Assembly: GCA_029817715.1 (NCBI GenBank)
Contig: JARUPY010000090.1
Coordinates: 310,001-374,000 of the forward strand
Direction: 5' to 3'
DNA: 64,000 bases
From: Melastoma dodecandrum
Lineage: Eukaryota > Streptophyta > Magnoliopsida > Myrtales > Melastomataceae
Part shown: one piece after another, positions 10,478 to 21,393 of the stretch
How positions within the stretch are numbered: position 1 is the first letter of the stretch
How the letters are laid out: the number at the start of each line of letters is the position of its first letter
Position numbers and translations under genes: made by a program
Notes under the pieces: generated by a model
The model's database searches: none
Told to the model about the DNA's origin: nothing
Seen by the model: the letters and a program-made list of their open reading frames with translations, nothing else

Positions 10478-11806
10478 TTAGGGGAAGCAGCGGCCGAAGG
10501 CGAGCAGCAGCTTCGGCGAGCCTTTCAGGCGAAGCTTGCGGGTCGCGAGCAGGCCGGCGATCCCACGCTCCTTGCGCACGAACTGCAGCCAGGCGGTGCT
10601 GTCGACGCGCACGACCAGGTCCGGCGTCCCGACGAGCCCTGGCGTCACGGTGAGATCGCGCGCGTGGATGCGGATCGTCGCGTCCTGCGCCTCCTTGCCG
10701 GTGAAGATGAAGTGATAGCTGGCCGACAGACCAGCGGCCTTGGCGCGCTGGAAGGTCAGCTTGATCCCCATGAGAAAGCCGGGGACGCTCTGCGCCCGCA
10801 AGGTCGGGCGCACGCGCCGGCGCGTCTTGTGCGGGAAGCGCTTCTCCACATGCGCCTCGGCGTCGGTGCCGGCGACGACGTAGACGGGCTCGAGCTTGTC
10901 GGTCAGCGGCTTGAGGACGTCGCGCTTGAAGCCGCCCTTGTCCTCGAGATAGGGGCCGATGACATCCTCGCCGGCGGGACAGACGGCGATGCAATAGGCC
11001 GCCTTGTAGTTCGCGCCGAACGACAGGCTCTGCCACATCGACGCCTGCTCGGAGGGCGGCAGGCTTTTCTGCAGGGCGAGCCCGTCCTTGGCGTCGGCGA
11101 TCGTCTCGGTCCAGTCGCTGAACCCGCCCATGAATTCGCGATAATTGTGCGTCGCGCAGGCGGAGAAGTTGAAATAGCCGTCCGGCTCGATCGCGCCGAC
11201 GGGGCAGGCTGCGACGCAAAGCTTGCATTCGAGGCAGGGGTTGAACGCGACGGGCTGCGTCTCAGCGTCGACCTCGGCGGCGACGAGGATCGTCCCGAGC
11301 GCGATGAAGCTGCCGAACCGCGGGTGGATGACATTGCGGTGGATGCCGACCTGGCCGAGGCCGGCGGCGACGGCGATCGGCTTGTGCGAGACGACCCAGA
11401 TGCGGCCGGGAAAGCGGTCCATCTCCATCGGAAAGCCGGCGGAGGGATTGAGCGCGCGGATGCCTTCGCGCTCGAGCGCCGTGGCGATCGCGTGCGCGAC
11501 GTCGTTCACGTGATGATAGGAGCGGTGGAACTCGAGGTTGCCGACCGAGCGCATCGGGGTGCGGATGTCCTCGCGATGCAGCCGCGTCACGATCGAGACG
11601 AAGGTGCGCGTGCCGGCGAGCGCGGCCAACGCGTGCGGGCGTTCCGACGCGACCTCGTCGCGGTCGATCGAGACGAAGCCGACATCGTCCGCGCCCGCCT
11701 CGCGACAGATGCGCCGCAGGCGATCGGCGTCGATGCTCGCGGGCGCCGCCGTCGCGGGGCGCGCGCGGACGGCCTGGACGGTCGGATGGTCGTCGAGAAG
11801 TGCCAT
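10478..11806 (-). CDS. Ferredoxin-type 4Fe-4S protein with C-terminal SCP2-like domain
   Basis: A 442-residue protein. Residues 1-170 resemble the catalytic region of epoxyqueuosine-reductase-like proteins (QueG/CmuC relatives). A cluster motif CLECKLCVAACPVGAI follows near residue 190, then a partial second set AYCIAVCPAG. The last 110 residues, with YHFIFTGKEAQDATIRIH and LVVRVDSTAWLQFV, look like an SCP2 sterol/lipid-binding domain. QueG itself lacks this domain, so a corrinoid- or lipid-linked reductase is more likely than tRNA modification; the substrate is unknown. ATG 11806 has GGAGG four bases upstream. It heads an operon with the MarR gene. Confidence 0.72.
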   Translation of the reverse strand: MALLDDHPTVQAVRARPATAAPASIDADRLRRICREAGADDVGFVSIDRDEVASERPHALAALAGTRTFVSIVTRLHREDIRTPMRSVGNLEFHRSYHHVNDVAHAIATALEREGIRALNPSAGFPMEMDRFPGRIWVVSHKPIAVAAGLGQVGIHRNVIHPRFGSFIALGTILVAAEVDAETQPVAFNPCLECKLCVAACPVGAIEPDGYFNFSACATHNYREFMGGFSDWTETIADAKDGLALQKSLPPSEQASMWQSLSFGANYKAAYCIAVCPAGEDVIGPYLEDKGGFKRDVLKPLTDKLEPVYVVAGTDAEAHVEKRFPHKTRRRVRPTLRAQSVPGFLMGIKLTFQRAKAAGLSASYHFIFTGKEAQDATIRIHARDLTVTPGLVGTPDLVVRVDSTAWLQFVRKERGIAGLLATRKLRLKGSPKLLLAFGRCFP

Positions 11807-11822
11807 GGAGCCTCCACATACA

Positions 11823-11851
11823 AAATTAGCTGCATATGCAGGCTTTGGCAA
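11823..11851 (-). promoter_or_regulatory. Sigma-70-type promoter with palindromic operator
   Basis: On the minus strand TTGCCA (11846-11851) and TAATTT (11823-11828) are separated by exactly 17 bases. The spacer contains the perfect 12-bp palindrome CTGCATATGCAG (11830-11841), a plausible dimer binding site. It lies just upstream of the iron-sulfur/SCP2 gene whose operon ends with a MarR regulator. Confidence 0.6.
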
Positions 11852-11924
11852 GAAGGGACTGGGTTCGGTGCGGGCTCTCGCTCAGGCTAGCGTCGAAAGG
11901 GAGGGCTCCGACGAGAGCGGCGCC

Positions 11925-12350
11925 TTACCTAGTCGGTGGCGGCGCCAGCGTGTCGAACGCATCGGGCTCGCCCTCACGCCATTCGTCGCTGAGGCCGCCG
12001 TAGCGCGTGTGAAACATCTCGTCGCCGGCGTGCTGCGTGAATTCGAGATTGAGGTTGTCCTTGGTGAATCCGAGGATCTCCTGGCAAGCCGCGACGAGCT
12101 TCCAGGCCAGCGCCTCGCGCTTTTCCGCGCTGCGGCCGATGCGGATGTCGCACATCAGGATTCCGGCGGGGTAGGGCTCGCCGTCGCCGCAGCGCCAGCA
12201 GCCGCCCTCGCCGAGCTCGCGGATGGCGACGGTCAGGCGGTTCACGTTCGACGCCATCTCGACCGAGTAGATCTCGCCGAATCGCTTGGCGAGACGGCGC
12301 TTCGCATCGACGGAATGCGTGATCGGGGTATCGAGCTGCAGGTACGGCAT
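11925..12350 (-). CDS. Tautomerase-superfamily protein
   Basis: A 141-residue protein starting MPYLQLDTP, with the proline after the initiator Met that serves as the catalytic base in 4-oxalocrotonate tautomerase/MIF relatives. The pattern fits the longer trimeric members (cis-CaaD/MSAD-like), but the substrate cannot be told. An odd GGCWRCGDG insertion with two cysteines is present mid-protein. ATG 12350 has GGAGG five bases upstream. It is the last gene of a proA-nadD-tautomerase run, 35 bases after nadD; that linkage is probably incidental. Confidence 0.7.
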   Translation of the reverse strand: MPYLQLDTPITHSVDAKRRLAKRFGEIYSVEMASNVNRLTVAIRELGEGGCWRCGDGEPYPAGILMCDIRIGRSAEKREALAWKLVAACQEILGFTKDNLNLEFTQHAGDEMFHTRYGGLSDEWREGEPDAFDTLAPPPTR

Positions 12351-12385
12351 CAGGACCTCCTGTGCTCTTAGATAGGTCTCGAGGC

Positions 12386-13012
12386 CTACCGATCCTCGCC
12401 GTTCGTCGCCTCGCCCTCGCGCAGCGCCGTCGAGGACAGCGACGAGCGCTTGTCGTGCAGGATCACGTAGGCCGGCGCCGGCGCGGTAGCGAGCCGCACG
12501 GCCGCGCTCTCGTCGAGCCGACGCCCGACCAGGGCCGTGGCGGCGTGGCTCTGCGCGGCGCGCAGCGTCGAGCCGGGCCGGTCGATCACCCCGATCGGCA
12601 GCGTGTCGACGATCAGCCGCCAGCGCTTCCACAGGTGCAGGTCGGCAAAGGAATCGGCGCCCATCAGCAGCACGAAATTGACGTCGGGCAGGCGCCGGCT
12701 GAGCGCGGCGATCGTGTCGCAGGTGAAGGGCGAGCCGAGCGTCTGCTCGTAGCCGGTCACGAGGATCTTCGGATGCGCGGCGGCGGCGCGCGCCGCCTCG
12801 ATGCGCGCCGCGACGGACGGCAGGCCGCTCGTGTCCTTCAGCGGATTGCCGGGCGAGACCAGCCACCAGACCCAGTCGAGCGCTAGGCGGCGGAGCGCGA
12901 TCAGGCTTGCGGCGCGATGGCCCTCGTGCGGCGGATTGAAGCTGCCGCCAAAGAGCCCGACGCGCTGGCCGCGCGCGACCGGCGGCAGGCCCGGAAAGCC
13001 TTTCGAGAGCAC
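12386..13012 (-). CDS. nadD: Nicotinate-nucleotide adenylyltransferase
   Basis: NadD (208 residues) transfers AMP from ATP to nicotinate mononucleotide, giving deamido-NAD+. The nucleotidyltransferase signature is GLFGGSFNPPHEGH near the N-terminus; later GADSFADLHLWKRW and the ISSTxxR-type motif (SSLSSTALR) near the C-terminus are as expected. GTG 13012 starts 14 bases after the proA stop, giving a normal length. The nadD-rsfS-rlmH order common in this class is not kept: a tautomerase follows instead. Confidence 0.92.
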   Translation of the reverse strand: MLSKGFPGLPPVARGQRVGLFGGSFNPPHEGHRAASLIALRRLALDWVWWLVSPGNPLKDTSGLPSVAARIEAARAAAAHPKILVTGYEQTLGSPFTCDTIAALSRRLPDVNFVLLMGADSFADLHLWKRWRLIVDTLPIGVIDRPGSTLRAAQSHAATALVGRRLDESAAVRLATAPAPAYVILHDKRSSLSSTALREGEATNGEDR

Positions 13013-13025
13013 CGGGCCGAGCGGC

Positions 13026-14312
13026 TCAGGGTCGGATCTGGCCGTTGCCGTGCACCCGGTACTTGAAGGTCGCGAGCTGGTCGACGCCGACCGGGCCGCG
13101 GGCGTGCAGCCGCCCCGTGGCGATGCCGATCTCGCCGCCGAAGCCGAACTCGCCGCCGTCGGCGAACTGCGTCGAGGCATTGTGCATCACGATCGCGCTG
13201 TCGACCTCGCGCAGGAACTTGTCGGCCGCGCTCTGGCTCTCGGTGACGATGCAGTCGGTGTGGCGCGAGCCGTAGCGCTCGATGTGGCCGATCGCCTCAT
13301 CGACGCCGTCGACGAGCTTCACGGCGAGGATCGCGTCGAGATATTCGGCGGCCCAGTCGGCCTTCGTCGCCGGCACGACGCGCGGATCGATGCGCGCGGT
13401 CGCCGCGTCGCCGCGGATCTCGCAGCCGGCATCGAGCATCATCATCACGAGGTCGCGGTGCAGCGACGAGGCGCGGTCGACGAGCAGCGTCTCGGCGGCG
13501 CCGCAGATCGAGGTGCGGCGAAGCTTGGCGTTGCGGACGATCGCCATCGCCTTGGCGCGCTGCGCGCTCTTCTCGACATAGACGTGGTTCACACCCTCGA
13601 GATGCGCGAACACGGGCACGCGAGCCTCGGACTGGACGCGCTCGACCAGGCTGCGGCCGCCGCGCGGCACGATGATGTCGATGGCGCCGTCGAGGCCCGA
13701 CAGCATCATGCCGACGGCGGCGCGCTCCCGCACCGGCACCAGCGTGATCGCCGCCTCCGGCAGGCCGGACGTCCGAAGGCCCTCGACGAGGCAGGCGTGG
13801 ATCAGGCTGGCGGAATGGAAGCTCTCCGAGCCGCCGCGCAGGATCGCGGCATTGCCGGACTTGAGGCAGAGCGCGCCGGCATCGGCCGTCACCGCCGGGC
13901 GGCTCTCGTAGATGATGCCGATGACGCCGAGCGGCACCGCGACGCGCTCGATGACGAGGCCGTTCGGGCGCTTGAACGTGTCGAGCACGCGGCCGATCGG
14001 GTCGGGCAGGGCGGCAATGGCGTCGAGGCCGCGGGCCATGGCCTCGATGCGGCCCTCGTCGAGCACCAGCCGGTCGACGAAGGCCGGCGCCGTGCCGCGT
14101 TGTCGCGCCTCGGCGACGTCGCGCGCGTTGGCTGCCAGGATGTCGCTGGTGCGCTCGCGCACGATGGAGGCGGCGACCCGCAGCGCCTGCGATCGCGCCG
14201 CGTCCGGGGCCAGCGCGAGTTGGCGCGCCGCGGCACGGGCCGCCTGGCCGAGCGCGATCATCACCACCTGCAGGTCGGTGTCGACGCCGGCGACGACTTT
14301 CAGCGGTTCCAT
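13026..14312 (-). CDS. proA: Gamma-glutamyl phosphate reductase
   Basis: ProA (428 residues) reduces gamma-glutamyl phosphate with NADPH to glutamate semialdehyde, the second step of proline synthesis. It has the aldehyde-dehydrogenase fold, with [22 protein letters not shown], the catalytic Cys in [13 protein letters not shown], and a conserved C-terminal [16 protein letters not shown] 14312 gives a family-typical N-terminus. The usual partner proB is not adjacent; nadD follows 14 bases downstream, as in many alphaproteobacteria. Confidence 0.95.
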   Translation of the reverse strand: MEPLKVVAGVDTDLQVVMIALGQAARAAARQLALAPDAARSQALRVAASIVRERTSDILAANARDVAEARQRGTAPAFVDRLVLDEGRIEAMARGLDAIAALPDPIGRVLDTFKRPNGLVIERVAVPLGVIGIIYESRPAVTADAGALCLKSGNAAILRGGSESFHSASLIHACLVEGLRTSGLPEAAITLVPVRERAAVGMMLSGLDGAIDIIVPRGGRSLVERVQSEARVPVFAHLEGVNHVYVEKSAQRAKAMAIVRNAKLRRTSICGAAETLLVDRASSLHRDLVMMMLDAGCEIRGDAATARIDPRVVPATKADWAAEYLDAILAVKLVDGVDEAIGHIERYGSRHTDCIVTESQSAADKFLREVDSAIVMHNASTQFADGGEFGFGGEIGIATGRLHARGPVGVDQLATFKYRVHGNGQIRP

Positions 14313-14369
14313 GGGCGCTCTTATCGCCGCAGGGGGCCTGCGCCGCAAGCCGCTTTACGCCGGCCCGTG

Positions 14370-14398
14370 TTGACTTGCGCGGGCGGCTCGCATCTGAT
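14370..14398 (+). promoter_or_regulatory. Candidate promoter upstream of gltB
   Basis: TTGACT (14370-14375), a 17-base spacer and TCTGAT (14393-14398) lie about 145 bases before gltB. The -35 hexamer is strong and the -10 weak, so it is only a candidate. Confidence 0.3.
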
Positions 14399-14542
14399 CG
14401 GCACCATGCTTGCAAAGCGGCTCTCTCTCGACCGCTTGTAAGATCTAGCCGTTTCTGCCACATGTCGCCGAGATAGGACAGGATTGCTGACCAATCTTCG
14501 TCCTCGGTCTCGTCGCGCGTCAGACCGGGTTGGGGTGGACGG

Positions 14543-17500
14543 ATGAAGGCTCAAGATACGATCGCCAGCTGGATCAACGACGACGGTCGCGCCGAACCGC
14601 GCGGCAAGCTCGCGGCATCGCCCATGGCGCGGGCGCCGCTCGACCCCGCCGTGCGCCGCGACATCGTCTACCGCGATCCGGGCATCCCAGAGGCGCAAGG
14701 CCTCTATGACCCGGCGAAGGAGCACGATTCCTGCGGCGTCGGCTTCATCGTCAACATGCACAACGAGAAGTCGCACGAGATCGTCGAGAAGGGTCTGCAG
14801 ATCCTGCTCAACATCGATCACCGCGGCGCGACCGGAGCCGACCCCAAGGCCGGCGACGGCTGCGGCATGCTGCTGCAGATCCCGCACGACTTCTTCGTCG
14901 CGAAGGCCGAACAGCTCGGCTTCAGGCTGCCGGCCGAGGGCGAATACGCGATCGGCGTGATGTTCGTGCCGAAGGACCCTGACGCGGCCGGGGACATCAA
15001 GGCCATCGTCGAGGAGACGATCGCCGCCGAGGGCTTCCGCCTGCTCGGCTGGCGCGACGTGCCCGTCGACTCGACGAAGCTCGGCGAGAGCGTCAAGCCG
15101 ACCGAGCCGTCGACCCGCCAGGTCTTCATCGGCCGCGGCCCGAGCCATTCCGACCAGGACGTGTTCGAGCGCCGGCTGTTCATCCTGCGCAAGCAGATCT
15201 CGAACGCCGTCTTCGCCTGCAAGGATTCGCGGTTCGCCGGCTATTACAACGTGTCGATGTCGTCGCGGACGATCGTCTACAAGGGGCTGCTGCTCGCCAG
15301 CCAGCTCGGCGATTATTTCGACGATCTGCGCGATCCGGAGATGAAGACCGCGCTGGCGCTCGTCCACCAGCGGTTCTCGACCAACACGTTCCCGTCGTGG
15401 CAGCTCGCGCACCCCTATCGCTACGTGGCGCACAACGGCGAGATCAACACGCTGCGCGGCAACGTCAACTGGATGGCGGCGCGCCAGGCCTCGGTCTCGT
15501 CCGATCTCTTCGGCGAGGACATCGAGAAGCTGTGGCCGATCTCCTACGAGGGCCAGTCCGACACCGCCTGTTTCGACAACGCGCTCGAGTTCCTGGTGAT
15601 GGGCGGCTATTCGCTGACCCACGCGATGATGATGCTGATCCCGGAAGCCTGGGCCGGCAACCCGCTGATGGACGAGGATCGCAAGCGCTTCTACGAGTAC
15701 CACGCCTCGATGATGGAGCCGTGGGACGGCCCCGCCGCGGTCGCCTTCACCGACGGGCGCCAGATCGGCGCGACGCTCGACCGCAACGGCCTGCGCCCGG
15801 CGCGCTACCTCGTCACCAAGGACGGCCTCGTCGTGATGGCCTCCGAGGCCGGCGTGCTGCCGATCCCCGAGGAGGACATCGTCCAGAAGTGGCGCCTGCA
15901 GCCGGGCAAGATGCTGCTCGTCGACCTCGAGAAGGGCTGCATCATCTCGGACGCCGACATCAAGAAGGAGCTCTGCGCGCTCCATCCCTACAAGAAGTGG
16001 GTCGACCGCACGCAGCTGCAGCTCGAGGAGCTGAACAGCGTCGAGGCGCGCGTGACGCGTGGTGACGTCTCGCTGCTCGATCGCCAGCAGGCATTCGGCT
16101 ACACGCAGGAGGACCTCAACCTCCTGATGACGCCGATGGCGGTGACCGGCGCCGAGGCGACGGGCTCGATGGGCACGGACACGCCGATCTCGGCGATGTC
16201 GTCGAAGTCGAAGCTGCTCTACACCTACTTCCAGCAGAACTTCGCGCAGGTGACGAACCCGCCGATCGACCCGATCCGCGAGGAGCTCGTCATGAGCCTC
16301 GTGTCGTTCATCGGGCCGCGGCCGAACATCCTCGACCACAAGGGCAACTCGAAGAAGAAGCGCCTCGAGGTCCGCCAGCCGATCCTCACCAACGAGGATC
16401 TGGAGAAGATCCGCTCCATCGGCACGATGGAGGATTCCTTCGACACGAAGACGCTCGACATGACCTACGCCTCGCAGTCGGGCGCGGAGGGCATGGCGGC
16501 GGCGCTCGACCGGCTGTGCACGCGCGCCGACCAGGCGGTATCGGGCGGCTACAACATCATCATCCTGTCCGATCGGCTCGTCGGCGCCGACCGCATCCCG
16601 ATCCCGGCGCTGCTGGCGACGGCGGCGGTGCATCATCACCTGATCCGCACCGGACTGCGCACGTCCGTCGGTCTCGTCGTCGAGACGGGCGAGGCGCGCG
16701 AGGTGCACCATTTCGCGCTGCTCGCCGGCTACGGCGCCGAGGCGATCAACCCGTATCTCGCCTTCGAGACGCTGGCCTCGATGGGCAAGACCTTCCCGGA
16801 GGCGGTCGACGCGCCGAAGGCCATCGCGCAGTACATCAAGGCGATCGGCAAGGGTCTGCTCAAGGTCATGTCCAAGATGGGCATCTCGACCTACCAGTCC
16901 TATTGCGGCGCGCAGATCTTCGACGCGGTCGGTCTCGCCGACGAGTTCGTGAAGCAATATTTCACCGGCACCGCGAGCCGCATCGGCGGCGTCGGTCTCG
17001 CCGAGGTCGCGCAGGAGAGCGCGACGCGCCACCGCGACGCGTTCGGCGATTCCCCTGTCTACAAGTCGGCGCTCGACGTCGGCGGCAATTATCAGGTGCG
17101 CGTGCGCGGCGAAGCGCATTCGTGGACGGCGCAGTCGGTGTCGCTGCTGCAGCACGCCGTCCGCGATGAGCCGGGCGCCAATGCGCTGGATAAGTATCGC
17201 CAATACGCCAAGCTCCTGAACGACCAGGACGACCAGCTGCTGACGATCCGCGGCCTGTTCCGGATCAAGACCGCCGAGGAGGACGGGCGCCAGCCCGTGC
17301 CGCTCGACGAGGTCGAATCAGCCGCCGACATCGTCAAGCGGTTCTCGACCGGCGCCATGAGCTTCGGCTCGATCTCGCGCGAGGCGCATACGACGCTGGC
17401 GATCGCGATGAACCGCATCGGCGGCAAGTCGAACACCGGCGAGGGCGGCGAGGAATCCGACCGCTTCAAGCCGCTGCCGAACGGCGATTCGATGCGCTCG

Positions 17501-18085
17501 GCGATCAAGCAGGTGGCCTCGGGGCGCTTCGGCGTCACGGCGGAATATCTCGTCAACGCCGACATGCTGCAGATCAAGATGGCGCAGGGCGCGAAGCCCG
17601 GCGAAGGCGGCCAGCTGCCCGGCCACAAGGTCGATGCGGTCATCGCCAAGGTCCGCCATTCGACGCCGGGCGTCGGCCTGATCTCGCCGCCGCCGCACCA
17701 CGACATCTACTCGATCGAGGACCTCGCGCAGCTCATCTACGACCTGAAGAACGTGAACCCCGCCGCCGCGGTCTCGGTGAAGCTCGTCTCCGAGATCGGC
17801 GTCGGCACCGTCGCCGCCGGCGTCTCGAAGGGGCGCGCCGACCACGTCACGATCTCCGGCTTCGAGGGCGGCACTGGCGCCTCGCCGCTGACCTCGATCA
17901 AGTATGCCGGCAGCCCGTGGGAGATCGGCCTTGCCGAGACGCACCAGACGTTGGTGCTCAACCGGTTGCGCTCGCGCATCGCGGTGCAGGTCGACGGCGG
18001 CCTGCGCACCGGCCGCGACGTCGTCGTCGGCGCGCTGCTCGGCGCCGACGAGTTCGGCTTCGCCACCGCGCCGCTGATCGCCGCC

Positions 18086-18123
<38 letters not shown>

Positions 18124-19324
18124 CCCGGTCGGCGTCGCGACGCAGGACCCGGTGCTGCGCAAGCGCTTCGTCGGCACGCCCGAGCACGTCATCAACTTCT
18201 TCTTCTTCGTCGCCGAGGAAGTGCGCGAGCTGATGGCGGCGATGGGCTACCGCAAGGTCGACGAGATGATCGGCCAGATGCAGATGCTCGACCGCGCCAA
18301 GGTCGTCGAGCACTGGAAGGCCAAGGGCCTCGACTTCTCGAAGCTGTTCATGAAGCCGCAGGCGACCGAGGGCGACTCGATCTTCCATTCGCAGTTCCAG
18401 GACCACAAGCTCGAGGCGGTGCTCGACCGCCGCCTGATCGAGAAGTGCGGCCCGGCGATCGAGCGCGGCGAGAAGGTCGTGATCGACGAGAAGATCGTCA
18501 ACGTCGACCGCACGACGGGCGCCATGCTCTCCGGCCGCATCGCGCGCGTGCACGGCGAGGCGGGGCTGCCCGACGACACGATCGTCGTGAAGCTGACCGG
18601 CACCGCCGGCCAGAGCTTCGGGGCGTTTCTCGCCAAGGGCGTGACGCTCGAGCTCGAGGGCGAGGCCAACGATTACGTCGGCAAGGGCCTGTCAGGCGGC
18701 CGCCTCGTGGTGCGCCCGCATCCCGGCTCGGGGATCGTGCCGGAGAAGTCGATCATCGTCGGCAACACGGCGCTCTACGGCGCCACCGACGGCGAGACCT
18801 ACTTCCGCGGCGTCGCCGGCGAGCGGTTCGGCGTGCGCAACTCCGGCGCCATCTCGGTCGTCGAAGGGACCGGCGACCATTGCCTCGAATACATGACCGG
18901 CGGCGTCATCGTCGTGCTCGGCGAGACCGGGCGCAACGTGGCGGCGGGCATGTCGGGCGGCGTCGCCTACATCTACGACCCCGACGGCACGCTCGAGAGC
19001 CGCTCGAACATGGCGATGGTCGAGCTCGAGCCGATCGCCGACGACGAGGCCGAGCAGGAGGCGATGTACCACCAGACGCGTGAGGCGTTCGCGCAGGGCA
19101 AGCTGAAGATCGTCGGCGATCTCACCAAGTTCGACGCGGCGCGGCTGCGGCACCTCGTCGAGAAGCACGTCGCCTACACCGGCTCGAGCCTCGCGCAGAG
19201 CCTGCTCGACGACTGGCGCAACGCGCAGGCGAAGTTCAAGAAGGTGATGCCGGTCGAGTACCGTCAGGCCATGGAGAAGCTCGCCACCACCGAGGCACAG
19301 ATCCTCGAGACCGTCGGCGCCTGA
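14543..19324 (+). CDS. gltB: Glutamate synthase, large (alpha) subunit
   Basis: NADPH-dependent GOGAT alpha subunit (1593 residues), which makes two glutamates from glutamine and 2-oxoglutarate. A propeptide of roughly 60 residues precedes the class-II amidotransferase nucleophile Cys in [13 protein letters not shown]. The central domain is followed by the FMN barrel ([24 protein letters not shown]), the 3Fe-4S cysteines in [17 protein letters not shown], and the C-terminal glycine-rich beta-helix ([25 protein letters not shown]). Length is normal. It is followed 50 bases downstream by gltD. Confidence 0.97.
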
Positions 19325-19374
19325 ACGGCGCCGACGTCAAGAACCACGAAAGCGCAGGGCGGGTAGGGGAACGT

Positions 19375-19914
19375 ATGGGCAAGATCACGGGCTTCCTCGA
19401 GATCGATCGGCGCGACCGGCGCTATCTGCCGGCCGCCGAACGGATCCGCGGCTACAAGGAGTTCATGATCCCGTTGTCCGAGGAGGCGGTGCGCGACCAG
19501 GGCGCCCGCTGCATGGACTGCGGCATTCCCTATTGTCACAACGGCTGTCCGGTGAACAACCAGATCCCGGACTTCAACGACCTCGTCTACCGCGGGCAGT
19601 GGGAGGAGGCGTCGCGCAACCTCCACTCGACCAACAATTTCCCCGAGTTCACCGGCCGCATCTGCCCGGCGCCCTGCGAGGCGTCGTGCACGCTGAACCT
19701 CACCGAGCAGCCGGTGACGATCAAATCGATCGAATGCTCGATCGTCGATCGCGCCTTCGCCAACGGCTGGGTCAAGCCCGAGGTGTTCGGCCGCAAGACC
19801 GGCAAGACCATCGCGATCATCGGCTCCGGGCCGGCCGGGCTCGCCTGCGCGCAGCAGCTCGCGCGCGCCGGGCATGAGGTGCACGTCTACGAGAAGCACG
19901 CCAAGCCGGGCGGC

Positions 19915-19953
<39 letters not shown>

Positions 19954-20796
19954 CACCTCATCGACCGGCGCATCGGCCAGATGGAAGCCGAGGGGGTCAA
20001 GTTCCACTGCAACGTGCACGTCGGCAACGACGTCAGCCCGGACGGGCTCGTCGCGAACTACGACGCCGTCGTCCTCGCAGGCGGCGCCGAGAAGCCGCGC
20101 GACCTGCCGGTGCCCGGCCGCGACCTGCACGGCGTGCATTTCGCCATGGACTTCCTGCCGCAGCAAAACCGCCGGGTCAGTCAGGAGGCGTTCCAGTCGA
20201 ACGACCCGATCCTGGCCACCGGCAAGCACGTCGTCGTCATCGGCGGCGGCGACACGGGCTCGGACTGCATCGGCACCTCGATCCGCCAGGGCGCGCTTTC
20301 CGTCGTGCAGCTCGAGGTGATGCCGGAGCCGCCGGTGAAGGAGAACAAGCTTCTGACCTGGCCGGACTGGCCGCTCAAGCTGCGCACCTCGTCCTCGCAG
20401 GAGGAAGGCGCCAACCGCGACTTCGCGGTGCTGACCAAAGAGTTCGTCGGCGACGCCGAAGGCAACGTCAAGAAGCTGCATTGCGTCCGCGTCGACGGAA
20501 AGATGAACGAGGTCGAAGGCTCCGGCTTCGACCTGCGCGCCGACCTCGTGCTGCTGGCGATGGGCTTCGTCTCGCCCATCTCGGAGGGGCTGCTCGCCGG
20601 CCTCGGCGTCGCCCTGGACAAGCGCGGCAACGTCGTCGCCGACCAGCGGGCTTACGCCTCCTCCGTCGACAAGGTGTTCGCCTGCGGCGACATGCGGCGC
20701 GGCCAGTCGCTCGTGGTCTGGGCGATCCGCGAGGGCCGCCAGGCCGCGCATGCCGTCGACAAGGCGCTGATGGGCGAGACCGTCCTGCCGCGCTAG
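19375..20796 (+). CDS. gltD: Glutamate synthase, small (beta) subunit
   Basis: GOGAT beta subunit (473 residues), passing electrons from NADPH through FAD and iron-sulfur centres to GltB. N-terminal cysteines in [17 protein letters not shown] and CPAPCEASC form the 4Fe-4S clusters. The FAD site is [19 protein letters not shown], the NADPH site [12 protein letters not shown], and a C-terminal [17 protein letters not shown] completes the FAD fold. It forms an operon with gltB; an OhrR-like gene follows in the same direction after 125 bases. Confidence 0.96.
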
Positions 20797-20921
20797 CCCC
20801 GCGTAGACCTAGTGCTGCGTGAGCCTATTGGATTTGCGGGCGTTTCCCGGTAGCGTCGGCAAATCCGGCCGTCATCTTGCGGTCGCTCGCAAGCCAGCCG
20901 GACACGGCTGGGCATGGTGGC

Positions 20922-21389
20922 ATGATGGACCAGTTGGCGGCCGACGACACTGTGCTCGACGATCCGCTCGATCTCGACAACCAGCTCTGCTTTGCGCTGT
21001 ATGCGGCCGCGCACGCGATCAAGAAGGCCTATCGTCCGCTGCTCGAAGGCCTCGGGCTCACCTATCCGCAATATCTGATCATGATGGTGCTGTGGCGGAC
21101 CGATGCGCGCAAGGTGAGCGAGATCGGCGAGCGGCTGTCCCTCGACTCCGGCACGCTGACGCCCGTCCTCAAGCGGCTCGAGGCCTCGGGTCTCGTGCAG
21201 CGCAAGCGCCGGCTGCGGGACGAGCGCGAGGTCGAGATCTCGCTCACCGAGGCGGGCAGGGCCTTGCGCGAGAAAGCGGTCGGCGTGCGTTGCGAGATCG
21301 TGCGCCAGTTGCACATGAGCGAGCGCGAGATCGCCAGGCTGCGGGGCGAGCTCGACAAGGTGATCGCGACGCTGGGCGGCGCCGACTAA
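20922..21389 (+). CDS. OhrR-like MarR-family regulator
   Basis: A 155-residue MarR regulator whose N-terminus, LDNQLCFALYAAAHAIKKAY, matches the OhrR signature; the Cys in QLCFALY is the peroxide-sensing residue of that group. The winged helix is IGERLSLDSGTLTPVLKRL and the wing RDEREVEISLTEAG. OhrR represses the organic hydroperoxide reductase gene ohr, but no ohr is seen in the window and no TACAATT-type operator was noticed upstream. ATG 20922 and ATG 20925 are equally possible starts. Confidence 0.78.
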   Translation: MMDQLAADDTVLDDPLDLDNQLCFALYAAAHAIKKAYRPLLEGLGLTYPQYLIMMVLWRTDARKVSEIGERLSLDSGTLTPVLKRLEASGLVQRKRRLRDEREVEISLTEAGRALREKAVGVRCEIVRQLHMSEREIARLRGELDKVIATLGGAD

Positions 21390-21393
21390 GGGC

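Noticed and set aside
14321..17203. 960-codon minus-strand open frame opposite gltB
   Set aside because: No recognisable protein features and fully explained by third-position GC bias of gltB.
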